From an uncultured Pseudomonadota bacterium (GTDB lineage: Bacteria; Pseudomonadota; Gammaproteobacteria; Steroidobacterales; Steroidobacteraceae), in NCBI GenBank assembly GCA_946479515.1, contig CAMLGF010000022.1:1-49361 (forward strand): DNA of 49,361 nucleotides, read 5' to 3'. Each line of letters starts with the position of its first letter. Position 1 is the stretch's first letter. A program made the position numbers and the translations under genes. Positions 1 to 10,223 of this stretch are shown piece after piece. Below the pieces are notes generated by a model. The model was not told the DNA's origin and made no database searches. It saw nothing but the letters and a program-made list of their open reading frames with translations.

Positions 1-2
1 CC

Positions 3-1379
3 CCGGCGGCTCGCGGTGCGCGTACGGCCGCGGCGCGCGTGGCGCAGCCGCTGCCCGATCCGCCGCCGCGCGCGCCGGCGCCGTCCCGCCCGCTGACACA
101 GGTGCGTGCGCCCGCGGCGCCATCCGACACGGGGCGCATGCGTGCGTTGCCGGCCACCTCGGACACCGGCAGGATGCGCGCGCTCCAGCAGCCGCCACCG
201 GCGCCGCGTGAAGAGCCGGCCTGGACCCCCGAGCCGGTGGAAGAAGACTTCGCGCAAGTCGCGGAGCAGGCGCGCCTCGGCGTGCAGCGCAAGCAGATCG
301 ACGAGGCCGCGCGCCGCAAGAGACAGCGTTTGCTCACCGCCGGTGCGGTGGCCGCCGTCGTGGCCGGCGTCATCGTCTTCCTCATCGAGAAGTTCTACGA
401 CCCCGAGGCACGGGCGCGCGAGCGGGCCATCGCCGAGCAGGTGTCGCGCATGGCCGAGCAGCAGAAGGTCACCGACAACCTGACGCTCATCGAGGTCGAC
501 ATCGAAAAGGCGATCATGGAGAACAATCTCGATCTCGCCCGCGAGGAACTGGCGAGGCTGGTCGAGCACGCGCCCGAGCATCCGCGCCGCGAATTCCTGC
601 AGGCCTCCATCGACCGCGCCGCCGAACTCGCCAGGCTCGCGGCGCAGAAGAGCACGAGCGGCGAGACACGCGAATCCGCCGGCAGCGAAGAGGCCGAAGA
701 GACGGCACGCGTGCAATCTGCGCCGCGTCCGGCCGAGCGCGCGACGCAACGCGACGCGGCCCGTGAGCGCCTGGCCAGCCGTCGGCCGCCGGCCGAGCAC
801 TCCACTTCGGCGGGCGCCGGCAGTTCGCGCAGCTTCGGCGCACCCATCGGCGATGCACCTGGTCAGCGGGTCATTCCTCTCGATGCCCCGATCAACGCCG
901 AACCCACGCTGGCGCCGCAGCACTCGGGAACCTCATTCGGCGGACGCACCATCGAGGCCAGCGATTCGACCGCCGGCAATCCCGCCGCGCCTGCCGCCAG
1001 CATCGCCGGCAATGCGGCGTCGGCGGGTTCGGCCACGGCTGTTCCGCCGCCGGCGTCCGCGCCCGCACCTGCGCCCAGCTCGAAAGTCGCCGCGGCCCCG
1101 GAGGTCGAGGTCATTGCGGCGAAGATTCTCAAGCGGGTCGCCCCGGTGGCACCCAACAGTGTCTCGGCCAGAACCGGCGGCTACGTGGTGCTGCAGTACA
1201 CCGTGGCGGAGAACGGCCGGGTCACCGACGTGGAAGTGGTCGAGTCCTCACCCAGGGGCGTGTTCGACGGCGCCGCGCAGGCGGCCGTGCGCAAGTGGAC
1301 CTACGAGCCGCGCAAGGAAAACGGCGTCGCGGTGGCGTCCGTCGCCAAAGCCCGCGTGGTTTTCGAGCCGGCCAACTAG
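3..1379 (+). CDS. TonB-family energy transducer, 5' end cut by window edge
   Basis: The reading frame is open to the left edge, so the true start probably lies outside; the first start codon inside the window is a GTG at 39. Counting from that GTG, there is a Pro/Ala-rich N-terminal part, one transmembrane helix at about residues 98-117 (after a KRQR basic cluster), a long Ala/Pro/Ser-rich periplasmic stretch, and a TonB C-terminal domain at about 355-446 (GGYVVLQYTV, FDGAAQAAVRKWTYEP). TonB C-terminal domains contact TonB-box receptors in the outer membrane. The nonapeptide SDTGRMRAL occurs twice (residues 29-37 and 41-49). About 100 residues of cytoplasmic sequence before the helix is longer than in classical TonB. 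It converges on lpdA with 42 bases between them. The TonB call is firm; the N-terminal architecture is unknown. Confidence 0.8.
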   Translation, partial: PAARGARTAAARVAQPLPDPPPRAPAPSRPLTQVRAPAAPSDTGRMRALPATSDTGRMRALQQPPPAPREEPAWTPEPVEEDFAQVAEQARLGVQRKQIDEAARRKRQRLLTAGAVAAVVAGVIVFLIEKFYDPEARARERAIAEQVSRMAEQQKVTDNLTLIEVDIEKAIMENNLDLAREELARLVEHAPEHPRREFLQASIDRAAELARLAAQKSTSGETRESAGSEEAEETARVQSAPRPAERATQRDAARERLASRRPPAEHSTSAGAGSSRSFGAPIGDAPGQRVIPLDAPINAEPTLAPQHSGTSFGGRTIEASDSTAGNPAAPAASIAGNAASAGSATAVPPPASAPAPAPSSKVAAAPEVEVIAAKILKRVAPVAPNSVSARTGGYVVLQYTVAENGRVTDVEVVESSPRGVFDGAAQAAVRKWTYEPRKENGVAVASVAKARVVFEPAN

Positions 1380-1421
1380 CCGCACGGCCGGCGCGGCACA
1401 GCCTGCCGCCGCCTGCCGCGC

Positions 1422-2846
1422 CTAGCGGTTGACGTTGTCGATGGCGCGCTTGTCGGCTGCCAGCGCCGCCTCGTGCAGCGCCTCCGACAGCGTCGGATGC
1501 GCGTGGATCGTGCGCTGCAGATCCTCGCTGCTGGCCGAGTACTCCATCGCCAGCACCGCCTCGGCGATCAATTCGCCGGCGAGCGGGCCGATGATGTGCA
1601 CCCCCAGGATCTCATCATCGTCCTGCGCGGCGATCACCTTGCAGAACCCGGCCGTGGCCTCCATGGCGCGCGCGCGGCCGCTGGCCGCGAAGGGAAACTG
1701 GCCCACCTTGTATGCACGGCCGCTCTGCTTCACCTGCTCTTCCGTCTGGCCCACCCACGCGATCTCGGGCGCGGTGTAGATCACCGACGGAATGACTTCG
1801 TAGTTCATGTGACCGTACTTGCCGGCGATCAGATCGCCGACCATGACGCCCTCGTCCTTGCCCTTGTGCGCCAGCATGGGGCCGCGCACGCAGTCGCCGA
1901 CGGCCCAGACGTTCTCCGCCCGGGTCTTGCAGTGGGAGTCGACCTCGATGAAGCCACGCGCGTCGAGCGTGACGCCCGTGCCGTCGTCGAGCAGGTTCTT
2001 CGTGAACGGCCGTCGGCCGACGCAGACGATGAGCTTGTCGACGTTCAGCGTCTGACTACCCGCGGCATCGCTGTAGGCAACCTCGACGCCCGTGGCCGTG
2101 CTCTTCGCCGCCGAAACCTTGGCGCCGAGCCTGATGTCGAGCCCCTGTTTCTTGAAATGCCGCGCGGCTTCCTTGGCGAGGCCCTGGTCGGCCACGGCGA
2201 GGAAGGTATCCAGTGCCTCGAGGATCACGACCTGCGAGCCCAGGCGGCGCCACACGCTGCCGAGCTCCAGCCCGATCACGCCGGCGCCCACCACCGCCAG
2301 CTTCTTCGGCACGCCGTCGAAATCCAGCGCGCCCCAGTTGTCGACGATGTTCTTGCCGTCGAACGGCATGCTGGGCAATTCGGTCGGGATGGACCCGCTG
2401 GCCAGCACCACGTGCCTGCCGCTCAGCGTCTCCTTCCTGCCGTCGTGCGCGGTGAATTCCACCTTGCGACCCGGGAGCAACCTGCCGTGCCCCTGCAGCG
2501 CGGTGACGCCCGCGCTCTTGAGCAGCAGCGCGATGCCCTGCGTGCTGGCCTTGACGATGCCGGCCTTGCGCTTCTGCATCTGTGCCACGTCGAAGCCGAC
2601 GTTGCCGACCTTGATGCCATGGACCGCGAACTCGCCCTGGGCGCGGTGATAGAGCTCGGTGGATTCGAGCAGCGCCTTGGACGGAATGCAGCCGGCATTG
2701 GTGCAGGTGCCGCCAAAGACGGCGGTGCCGTCCTTGTTCTTCCATTCGTCGATGATGGCGACCTTGAGTTTGTTTTGCGCCGCGCGCAGGGCCGCGGGAT
2801 AGCCCGCCGGACCGCCACCGATGACGATCACATCGTATTCAGACAT
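1422..2846 (-). CDS. lpdA: Dihydrolipoyl dehydrogenase (E3)
   Basis: This is the FAD-dependent E3 subunit that reoxidises dihydrolipoamide on E2 and passes electrons to NAD+. The 474-residue length is normal for the family. It shows the FAD-binding GGGPAG near residue 10, the redox-active disulfide GTCTNAGCIPSKALL (C48 and C53), the NAD-binding GAGVIGLELG near residue 190, and the C-terminal active-site HAHPTLSEALHEA. The ATG start is preceded by AGGGG at a suitable distance. It is the last gene of sucA-sucB-lpdA, 23 bases after sucB, so it probably serves the 2-oxoglutarate dehydrogenase complex, though E3 can be shared with pyruvate dehydrogenase. Confidence 0.97.
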   Translation of the reverse strand: MSEYDVIVIGGGPAGYPAALRAAQNKLKVAIIDEWKNKDGTAVFGGTCTNAGCIPSKALLESTELYHRAQGEFAVHGIKVGNVGFDVAQMQKRKAGIVKASTQGIALLLKSAGVTALQGHGRLLPGRKVEFTAHDGRKETLSGRHVVLASGSIPTELPSMPFDGKNIVDNWGALDFDGVPKKLAVVGAGVIGLELGSVWRRLGSQVVILEALDTFLAVADQGLAKEAARHFKKQGLDIRLGAKVSAAKSTATGVEVAYSDAAGSQTLNVDKLIVCVGRRPFTKNLLDDGTGVTLDARGFIEVDSHCKTRAENVWAVGDCVRGPMLAHKGKDEGVMVGDLIAGKYGHMNYEVIPSVIYTAPEIAWVGQTEEQVKQSGRAYKVGQFPFAASGRARAMEATAGFCKVIAAQDDDEILGVHIIGPLAGELIAEAVLAMEYSASSEDLQRTIHAHPTLSEALHEAALAADKRAIDNVNR

Positions 2847-2869
2847 GGAATCCCCTAACTAGCTACCGA

Positions 2870-4102
<1,233 letters not shown>

Positions 4103-4114
4103 GAACCTTCTTCC

Positions 4115-7024
4115 TTAACGAGACGTGGCGGCCGCGACGGGGGCCGCGGTCAGCGTGAGGCGCCGGGTGTCGCGCGCTCCGTCTTCTTTGTGAGTGGCGC
4201 TGAGCGCCGCTTCGATGAGCCCGCGCTGTTCGACTTCGTGAATCTTGGTGATGCCGGTGGCCGGCGCGGCGGCCGGCGGTCGGCCCGCGTACAGCAGCTC
4301 GCGCTTGCCCACCACGGCCTGCAGGCGATGGCGGATCTGATACCAGGCGCCCTGGTTCTGCGGCTCTTCCTGGCACCACACCACTTCGCGCGCCTGCGGA
4401 TAGCGCGAGAGCACCGCTTCCATTTCCGGCACCGGAAAGGGATACAGCTGTTCGACGCGCACCAAGGCCACTTCCGCGCCGTCCCTGCCTTCCTTCTGGG
4501 CCGCACGGCGCGCCTTGAGCAGATCGAAGTACACCTTGCCCGAGGACAGCACGACGCGAGTCACGCGCGAACTGTCGAGCTTGTCGACCTCGTCGATGAC
4601 GTTGGCGAATTCGCCATTGGCGAGTTCCTCGAGCGAGGACACCGACAGCTCGTGGCGCAGCAGCGACTTCGGCGTCATCACGATGAGCGGCTTGCGCAGC
4701 GAGCGCAGGATCTGCCGCCGGATCATGTGATACATCTGCGCCGGCGTCGACGGCACGCAGACGACCATGTTGTTCTCGGCGCACAGCTGCAGGAAGCGTT
4801 CGAGCCGCGCCGAAGAATGCTCGGGGCCCTGGCCCTCATAACCGTGCGGCAGGAACAGCGCCAGACCGCACAGACGGCCCCACTTTGCCTCGCCGGAGCT
4901 GATGAACTGGTCGATGATGACCTGCGCGCCGTTCACGAAGTCGCCGAACTGCGCTTCCCAGATCACGAGCGCCGAGGGATCCGTGGTCGAGTACCCGTAT
5001 TCGAAACCGAGCACGGCTTCCTCCGAGAGCACGGAGTCCGTCACCTGGAAGGCCGGCTGGCGCTCGGCGAGGTGCTGCAATGGGACGTAGGTCGTGCCCG
5101 TGGCCTGGTCGTGCAGGACGGCGTGACGATGGAAGAACGTGCCGCGCCCGGAGTCCTGCCCGGTGATGCGGATGGCATGACCTTCCTCGAGCACGCCGGC
5201 ATAGGCCAGCGTCTCGGCCGCGCCCCAGTCCAGCGGCAATTCGCCGCGGAACATTTTCGCGCGATTGCTCATGACCTGGGCGACGCGCGGATGCAGCGCG
5301 ATGCTTTCGGGGAATTTCACGGCCCGCTCGGCCAGCGCCTTGAGACGGGCGAGATCGCCGTCGCCCGGGACCCGCTCGGTCCAGTCGTTGGCGGCGTACT
5401 TGCTCCAGTCGACCGTGTACTTGTTGCCGATCATGCCGAGCGAGGCGCGCGCCTGCGGCTTGCCGGCGTCCAGTCCCTGCCGGAACTGTTCGACGATGGC
5501 CGCCGCATCATCCTTGCCGATGACCTTCTGCGCGACCAGCTTGTCCGCGTAGATCTGCCGGGTGGTCGCATGCTTGCGGATCACCTGGTACATCATCGGC
5601 TGCGTGGCGGCGGGCTCGTCGGCCTCGTTGTGGCCGTGGCGGCGATAGCAGACCAGATCGATCACCACGTCCTTGCGGAAGCGCTGCCGGTACGCGAGCG
5701 CGAGCCGCGTGACGAATACCACGGCTTCCGGATCGTCGGCGTTCACGTGGAAGATCGGCGTCTCGAGCATCTTCGCGACGTCGGAGCAGTACATGGTCGA
5801 ACGCACGTCGTCGGGACGCGAGGTCGTGAAACCGACCTGGTTGTTGATGATGACGTGCACCGTGCCACCGGTGTAGAACGCGCGCGCCTGCGAGAGCTGC
5901 AGCGTCTCCATGACCACGCCCTGGCCGGCGAAGGCGGAATCGCCGTGCATGAGAATGGGCAGCACGCGCTCGCCGCGCGCGTCGCCGCGGCGTTCCTGGC
6001 GGGCACGCACCGAGCCCTCGACCACCGGGTTCACCACCTCGAGATGCGAGGGATTGAACGCCAGCGCCACGTGCACGTTGCCGCCCGGCGTGCGCAGGTC
6101 GGCCGAGAAGCCCTTGTGATACTTGACGTCACCCGAACCCTGCTGATGGGCGGCGTCGTACTTGCCCTCGAATTCGTTGAACAGCACCGAAGGTGACTTG
6201 CCCAGCACGTTGACCAGCACGTTGAGGCGCCCGCGATGCGCCATGCCGATGACGCACTCCTCGATGCCCTTCTGCCCGCCTTGCTGGATGAGATCGTCGA
6301 GCAACGGGATGAGCGAGTCGCCGCCTTCCAGCGAGAAGCGCTTCTGGCCGACGTACTTGGTGTGTAGATAGCGCTCGAGTCCCTCGGCGGCCGAGAGCTG
6401 CCAGAGAATGTTCTTCTGCTCGTCGGCGCCGAGCTTGCCGGTGATGCGGCCGACGAGGAATTGATCCTGCAGCCACAGGCGCTCCTCGGTATTGGAGACG
6501 TGCGCGAATTCGGCGCCGATGGAGCCGCAATAAGCATGCTCGAGCTGCGCAATGATTTCGCGCAGCTTGAGCTTGGGCGCAAGCTCCGAGGGGCGCGAGC
6601 CGGTGAGGAACTCGGTGTCGAGATCGGCCTCGGAAAGCCCGAAGTACGACAGTTCCAGCACGCGCGGCCGCGGGCGCTGCTGCATGCCGAGCGGATCGAG
6701 CTTGGCGATGAGATGGCCGCGATTCGCGTAGATCTGCACCAGTCGCGAGACGGCGCCCTGCTTGGCAGCCGCATCGGTGGTCAGCGAGGGCGCCGCGCCC
6801 GCCGCCAGGCGCGGTCGCGTGGCGCGCGCGGCCACGGCGGCGATGACCGTGGAATGGATCTGTTCGCCGGCCGCGCCATCGCGCAGCTTCTGGAAATAGT
6901 CCCGCCATTTCTGGTCGACGGACGCGGGATCGGAGAGGAACTGCTCGTAAAGAGCTTCGACGTAAGGAGCGTTGCCGCCGGACAGCGGCGTGGAAGCCAG
7001 CAGCTCGCTAAGGCTTGGGGCCAT
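4115..7024 (-). CDS. sucA: 2-oxoglutarate dehydrogenase E1 (thiamine diphosphate)
   Basis: This is the ThDP-dependent E1 that decarboxylates 2-oxoglutarate and succinylates the lipoyl arm of SucB. At 969 residues it is slightly longer than the E. coli protein. The N-terminus YVEALYEQFLSDP matches the E2-binding start of the family. Further motifs are GMAHRGRLNVLVNVLGK, HGDSAFAGQGVVMET (about residue 360, ThDP region), RRHGHNEADEP (about 465, Mg/ThDP binding) and GYEGQGPEHSSARLERFLQL. Twelve bases separate it from sucB, so the three genes form one operon. No clear Shine-Dalgarno precedes the ATG; a weak TTTCGG-N17-TAACAT promoter-like pair lies roughly 55 bases upstream. An unbroken 706-codon antisense frame covers part of it and is treated as a GC artefact. 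Confidence 0.97.
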   Translation of the reverse strand: MAPSLSELLASTPLSGGNAPYVEALYEQFLSDPASVDQKWRDYFQKLRDGAAGEQIHSTVIAAVAARATRPRLAAGAAPSLTTDAAAKQGAVSRLVQIYANRGHLIAKLDPLGMQQRPRPRVLELSYFGLSEADLDTEFLTGSRPSELAPKLKLREIIAQLEHAYCGSIGAEFAHVSNTEERLWLQDQFLVGRITGKLGADEQKNILWQLSAAEGLERYLHTKYVGQKRFSLEGGDSLIPLLDDLIQQGGQKGIEECVIGMAHRGRLNVLVNVLGKSPSVLFNEFEGKYDAAHQQGSGDVKYHKGFSADLRTPGGNVHVALAFNPSHLEVVNPVVEGSVRARQERRGDARGERVLPILMHGDSAFAGQGVVMETLQLSQARAFYTGGTVHVIINNQVGFTTSRPDDVRSTMYCSDVAKMLETPIFHVNADDPEAVVFVTRLALAYRQRFRKDVVIDLVCYRRHGHNEADEPAATQPMMYQVIRKHATTRQIYADKLVAQKVIGKDDAAAIVEQFRQGLDAGKPQARASLGMIGNKYTVDWSKYAANDWTERVPGDGDLARLKALAERAVKFPESIALHPRVAQVMSNRAKMFRGELPLDWGAAETLAYAGVLEEGHAIRITGQDSGRGTFFHRHAVLHDQATGTTYVPLQHLAERQPAFQVTDSVLSEEAVLGFEYGYSTTDPSALVIWEAQFGDFVNGAQVIIDQFISSGEAKWGRLCGLALFLPHGYEGQGPEHSSARLERFLQLCAENNMVVCVPSTPAQMYHMIRRQILRSLRKPLIVMTPKSLLRHELSVSSLEELANGEFANVIDEVDKLDSSRVTRVVLSSGKVYFDLLKARRAAQKEGRDGAEVALVRVEQLYPFPVPEMEAVLSRYPQAREVVWCQEEPQNQGAWYQIRHRLQAVVGKRELLYAGRPPAAAPATGITKIHEVEQRGLIEAALSATHKEDGARDTRRLTLTAAPVAAATSR

Positions 7025-7116
7025 ACGAGGAAAAAACCTTTGGACTCAAGGTCCTGGAGCAAGTAAGGGGGCGGTATGTTAGCCGATGCAGCCCCACCCC
7101 GAAAGGCGATCAGTGC

Positions 7117-7575
7117 CTAATCTAGGGGAATGTTACGTAAAAGGAAGAGCTCGTAGATGACCAGGGCCGCATACCCGGCCAGCGCCAGGTAGAGGATGCT
7201 GCCGACTGTCTGACCCCAGACACGCAAACGGGCCAGCAACGTCAGGATGACCACCCCGACCGAGGTCAGCCCGATCTTCCAGAACGCGAATCCGTGTCCG
7301 GAGCCCCTCACGAGCGGGTCCATGAGGGGATTCACCTCGATGGCGCCGTGGGCGATCAGCGTCAGCGTCAGAAACGCGTCCGCCACGCTCAACAGCAGCA
7401 CCGTGAGGGCCACGGCGAGCCACTGCGGATGGAACCAATCGGTGACGGCGGCATGCCGTTCGAAGCTTCGTCGGGGCGCATGCCGGCGCCGAGCGAAGTT
7501 GCCATGCCAGAGGGATCTGAACACCGAACGCCGCCGATCGATCTTGGTGCGTCGTTCTACTCGGGGCGCGGACAT
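7117..7575 (-). CDS. Small multi-pass membrane protein (DUF5658-like)
   Basis: A 152-residue protein with a basic cytoplasmic N-terminus (about residues 1-45) followed by three predicted transmembrane helices: near 50-75 (WLAVALTVLLLSVADAFLTL), 95-115 and 120-145. The NPLMDPLV segment after helix 1 and the helix pattern resemble DUF5658 proteins, whose function is unknown; this match is from memory of the pattern. It lies 92 bases upstream of sucA on the same strand but is not obviously part of that operon. The hexamer TAGAAT lies 9 bases before the ATG and there is no Shine-Dalgarno, suggesting a leaderless transcript. Confidence 0.72.
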   Translation of the reverse strand: MSAPRVERRTKIDRRRSVFRSLWHGNFARRRHAPRRSFERHAAVTDWFHPQWLAVALTVLLLSVADAFLTLTLIAHGAIEVNPLMDPLVRGSGHGFAFWKIGLTSVGVVILTLLARLRVWGQTVGSILYLALAGYAALVIYELFLLRNIPLD

Positions 7576-7584
7576 GTGGCGATC

Positions 7585-7590
7585 ATTCTA
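7585..7590 (-). promoter_or_regulatory. Candidate -10 hexamer (TAGAAT), 9 nt before start codon
   Basis: TAGAAT on the minus strand is followed by 9 bases and the ATG of the small membrane protein. A transcript starting about 7 bases after the hexamer would be nearly leaderless. No good -35 box is visible. Confidence 0.4.
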
Positions 7591-7659
7591 GAGATGCGCG
7601 CGGATCGCGGAGCCCTATCCGCCGCGACCTCGTGTGAGCCAAGTCCCAATTCGCGACGA

Positions 7660-9579
7660 TCAGAACTGCAGGTGTGCTTCGAGGAACACCGACCGGCGAA
7701 TCGCATTGGCCGTGGGCGACGCGTACTCGAGATGGCTATCGTCAAGTAGATTGAAGCCGTTGAGCGAGAGCGCGAGCTGCTCGGAGAGCCGCCAGGCGAC
7801 GCGGGCCGATAGTTCGGTGTATTCGTCGCCCAGCGGCGCCGGCAGCTTGCCGACATAACGCAGCATGGCGTCGACATTCACCGGGCCGTGCGTCCACGAG
7901 GATTTCAGCGACGCCTGCGAGCGCGGATCGTTGCCGGTCTGGTCCAGCCCCAGCACCGGTACCGCCCCCTCCTTGAAGTGCAATCGCTTGCGCAGCGAAC
8001 GAAAGCCGGGCGACAGGCGCCAGGCGTCGGTCACCTGAATGTTGGCCCACGCCTCGATTCCATATGTCGAGCCGGCGATGAGATTGTCCCAGCGCAACGG
8101 GAAGAACGTCACCGCCGTGCCTTCGATCGAACGCAGATCGTCGTAGTCGTCGTAGAACGCGCTCAGCGACCACGACACGCGGGCGTTCGGCTGTGCCCGG
8201 TAGCCGACCTCGTACGCCCACACCTTTTCGGTGTCGAATTCCGGGTTGCCGAACAGAATGGGCGGCCCGCCGATGCTCTCGCGCACGTCGACGTCGAACG
8301 GCGTGGGCGCGCGCACCGCGCGGGCCGCGGCGGCCCAGAGCAGCGAATTCGCATCCGGCGCCCACGACAGGCGCAGGTCCGGCAGCGTCGACCAGCCCGA
8401 ATAGGAGTTCTCCTCGAACTTGATGCCGGCGGTGAGCGTCACGGCGTCGCTCAGCGACACAGCATCCTGCACGAACAGGTTGGTGAGTCTGAGCGTGCGC
8501 GCGGCCGGCACGAAGAACAGCCCGGCGGTGTTGTCGATGTCGTAGTCGTTGTCGCGCCGACCGATGCCCCAGACCAGGCGATGCGGATTGTCCGGCCGGT
8601 TCCACTCCTGCTGGAATTCGAAGTCATAGGTGTCGAGCACGAAGCCGACGCCGCCCGGGGGCACGCCGCGATCGGTGCGGTCGAAGAACACCTGCGCGCG
8701 GGTAGTCAGGCTGCCGCTCTCGCGCTGCCAGCGGCCGAGCAGGTCGAACTGCGTGAGGTCCACGTCGGGCGCGGCGGCCTTGTGGAAATTCGCGCGCTGA
8801 ACGTCGCCCAGCAACGTGAGCTCGTCGCGGTCGCGCAGCGTCTCGACGCGAAAGCCCGCCTGCAGGCGCCGCCAGCGATCTGCGGCGCTGTCGCCGTTCG
8901 CAAGTTCACTGGGCCCGCGTTCGAAGGCCTGCGCGTAGACCCGGTAGTCCGCGGCCTGCGTCTGGCCGCCATAACGGGCATTGATGCCGTTCTCCTCGGT
9001 ACCGACGCGCGCCTGCAGCAGGCCGCCCTGGGTCTGGCCGGCCCGGCGCGTGATGATGTTGATGACGCCGTTCATGGCATTCGATCCCCACAACGTAGCG
9101 CCCGGACCGCTGATGACTTCGATGCGATCGATGTCCTCCATGACCACGTCGAGCGAGTCATAGGTGACGCCCGAGAACAGCGGGTTGTAGACACTGCGGC
9201 CGTCGATGAGGATCAGGATCTTGTTGGAGAAGTTCTGCGCTTCGCGAGCGCCGCCGAATCCCCGCGCGCCGACCTCGTAGTCCGTGGAGCTGAACTGCGT
9301 GACCTGCAGATTGGGCGCGAGGCGCAGCGCCTCGGGAATGCTGAAGGCGCCGGAATTGCGGATCTCCTCGCGAGTGATCACGTACACGGACGCGGCCGCC
9401 GACGACAGGCTTTGCGTGGCCTTGGAAACGGAGGTGATCTGCACCTGGGACAGCTGCTCGAGCGTCATGCGCGACAGCTCCGCCAGCGAATCGTCCTGCG
9501 CACCGGCCGCAGGTGCCGGCGAGACCTGCGCCAGCACTCCAAGAAGTCCCAAGATCAAGGGTGGGCTTTTCGCTCTCAT
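7660..9579 (-). CDS. TonB-dependent outer-membrane receptor
   Basis: A 639-residue receptor with an export signal (about 1-26, ending in PAPAAGA), a plug domain from about residue 45 (SVYVITREEIRNSG, PEALRLAPNL, ILILIDGRSVYNP, DIDRIEVISGPGATLWGSNA, NGVINIITRRA), a 22-strand-type barrel rich in Trp/Tyr/Arg, and a C-terminal Phe (EAHLQF) as recognised by the BAM machinery. The substrate cannot be read from sequence. Its start overlaps the end of the upstream YfiR gene by four bases, with GAGGAACAA before the ATG, so the two are translationally coupled. YfiR-plus-receptor pairs next to sensor kinases recur in gammaproteobacteria and are thought to be signalling rather than nutrient loci. Confidence 0.93.
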   Translation of the reverse strand: MRAKSPPLILGLLGVLAQVSPAPAAGAQDDSLAELSRMTLEQLSQVQITSVSKATQSLSSAAASVYVITREEIRNSGAFSIPEALRLAPNLQVTQFSSTDYEVGARGFGGAREAQNFSNKILILIDGRSVYNPLFSGVTYDSLDVVMEDIDRIEVISGPGATLWGSNAMNGVINIITRRAGQTQGGLLQARVGTEENGINARYGGQTQAADYRVYAQAFERGPSELANGDSAADRWRRLQAGFRVETLRDRDELTLLGDVQRANFHKAAAPDVDLTQFDLLGRWQRESGSLTTRAQVFFDRTDRGVPPGGVGFVLDTYDFEFQQEWNRPDNPHRLVWGIGRRDNDYDIDNTAGLFFVPAARTLRLTNLFVQDAVSLSDAVTLTAGIKFEENSYSGWSTLPDLRLSWAPDANSLLWAAAARAVRAPTPFDVDVRESIGGPPILFGNPEFDTEKVWAYEVGYRAQPNARVSWSLSAFYDDYDDLRSIEGTAVTFFPLRWDNLIAGSTYGIEAWANIQVTDAWRLSPGFRSLRKRLHFKEGAVPVLGLDQTGNDPRSQASLKSSWTHGPVNVDAMLRYVGKLPAPLGDEYTELSARVAWRLSEQLALSLNGFNLLDDSHLEYASPTANAIRRSVFLEAHLQF

Positions 9580-10103
9580 TTGTTCCTCACGTCGACGCGA
9601 TCGACGCGCGCGGCCACGGACAGCAGTGCCGCATCGATCTTCAGGCCGCTGCGATCGGCGGCATCCAGGGAGATCTCGAACCGCAGATTGCGGTTCACTT
9701 CGATGAAATTGATGACGCCGCCGCCATCGAGGCCCTCGCGCGCGTCGGTCACGAGAAGGATGGGCTTACGGATGGCGCGCAGGCGCAGCGGTCGCGAGAC
9801 CCGGAACTGGTTCGTTCCGACGTACAGGATATGCACACCGGACAGATCATCCGCCGTGCGCACGCGGCGCACTCGCGGCGTACGACCCTGCACGGATTTT
9901 CCATTGAGCAGATGTTCGAGGTGAACGGCCACGTCTTCGGCGCCGGCGATACCGATGACGAACGGCCCCTCGCCTTTCATCGAGTCCGGCCACTCCACGT
10001 ACGAAGCAAAACGAAAGAGGTACGCGGCCTTGACGGCCTCGATGGAGAACTGCGCCGCGCTGGCCTGGAGCGCCACCAGCACGAATGCCACCCACGCCAG
10101 CAA
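9576..10103 (-). CDS. YfiR-family (DUF4154) periplasmic protein
   Basis: A 175-residue exported protein with a hydrophobic signal ending ALQASA, then the family core: KAAYLFRFASYVEWPD, FVIGIAGAED, LNGKSVQGR and HILYVGTN. YfiR in Pseudomonas is a periplasmic repressor of the diguanylate cyclase YfiN. No GGDEF protein is adjacent here; the neighbour is a hybrid histidine kinase on the opposite strand whose periplasmic sensor could be the partner (inference). The only in-frame start at the full length is a TTG at 10103; a GTG four codons in (10091) still leaves a usable signal peptide, so the start is uncertain. It overlaps the receptor start by ATGA. Confidence 0.85.
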   Translation of the reverse strand: MLAWVAFVLVALQASAAQFSIEAVKAAYLFRFASYVEWPDSMKGEGPFVIGIAGAEDVAVHLEHLLNGKSVQGRTPRVRRVRTADDLSGVHILYVGTNQFRVSRPLRLRAIRKPILLVTDAREGLDGGGVINFIEVNRNLRFEISLDAADRSGLKIDAALLSVAARVDRVDVRNK

Positions 10104-10223
10104 TGCGCGCCACCCGCCAGACCGCAGATCGTGGCGGGTACCGTGAACTCGTCGACCTCCCGGGTCGTTCTTGTAGGACGAAGCTGATTGCAGGGGACTC
10201 AGTTTCCTATAAGAAGTCTGCTC

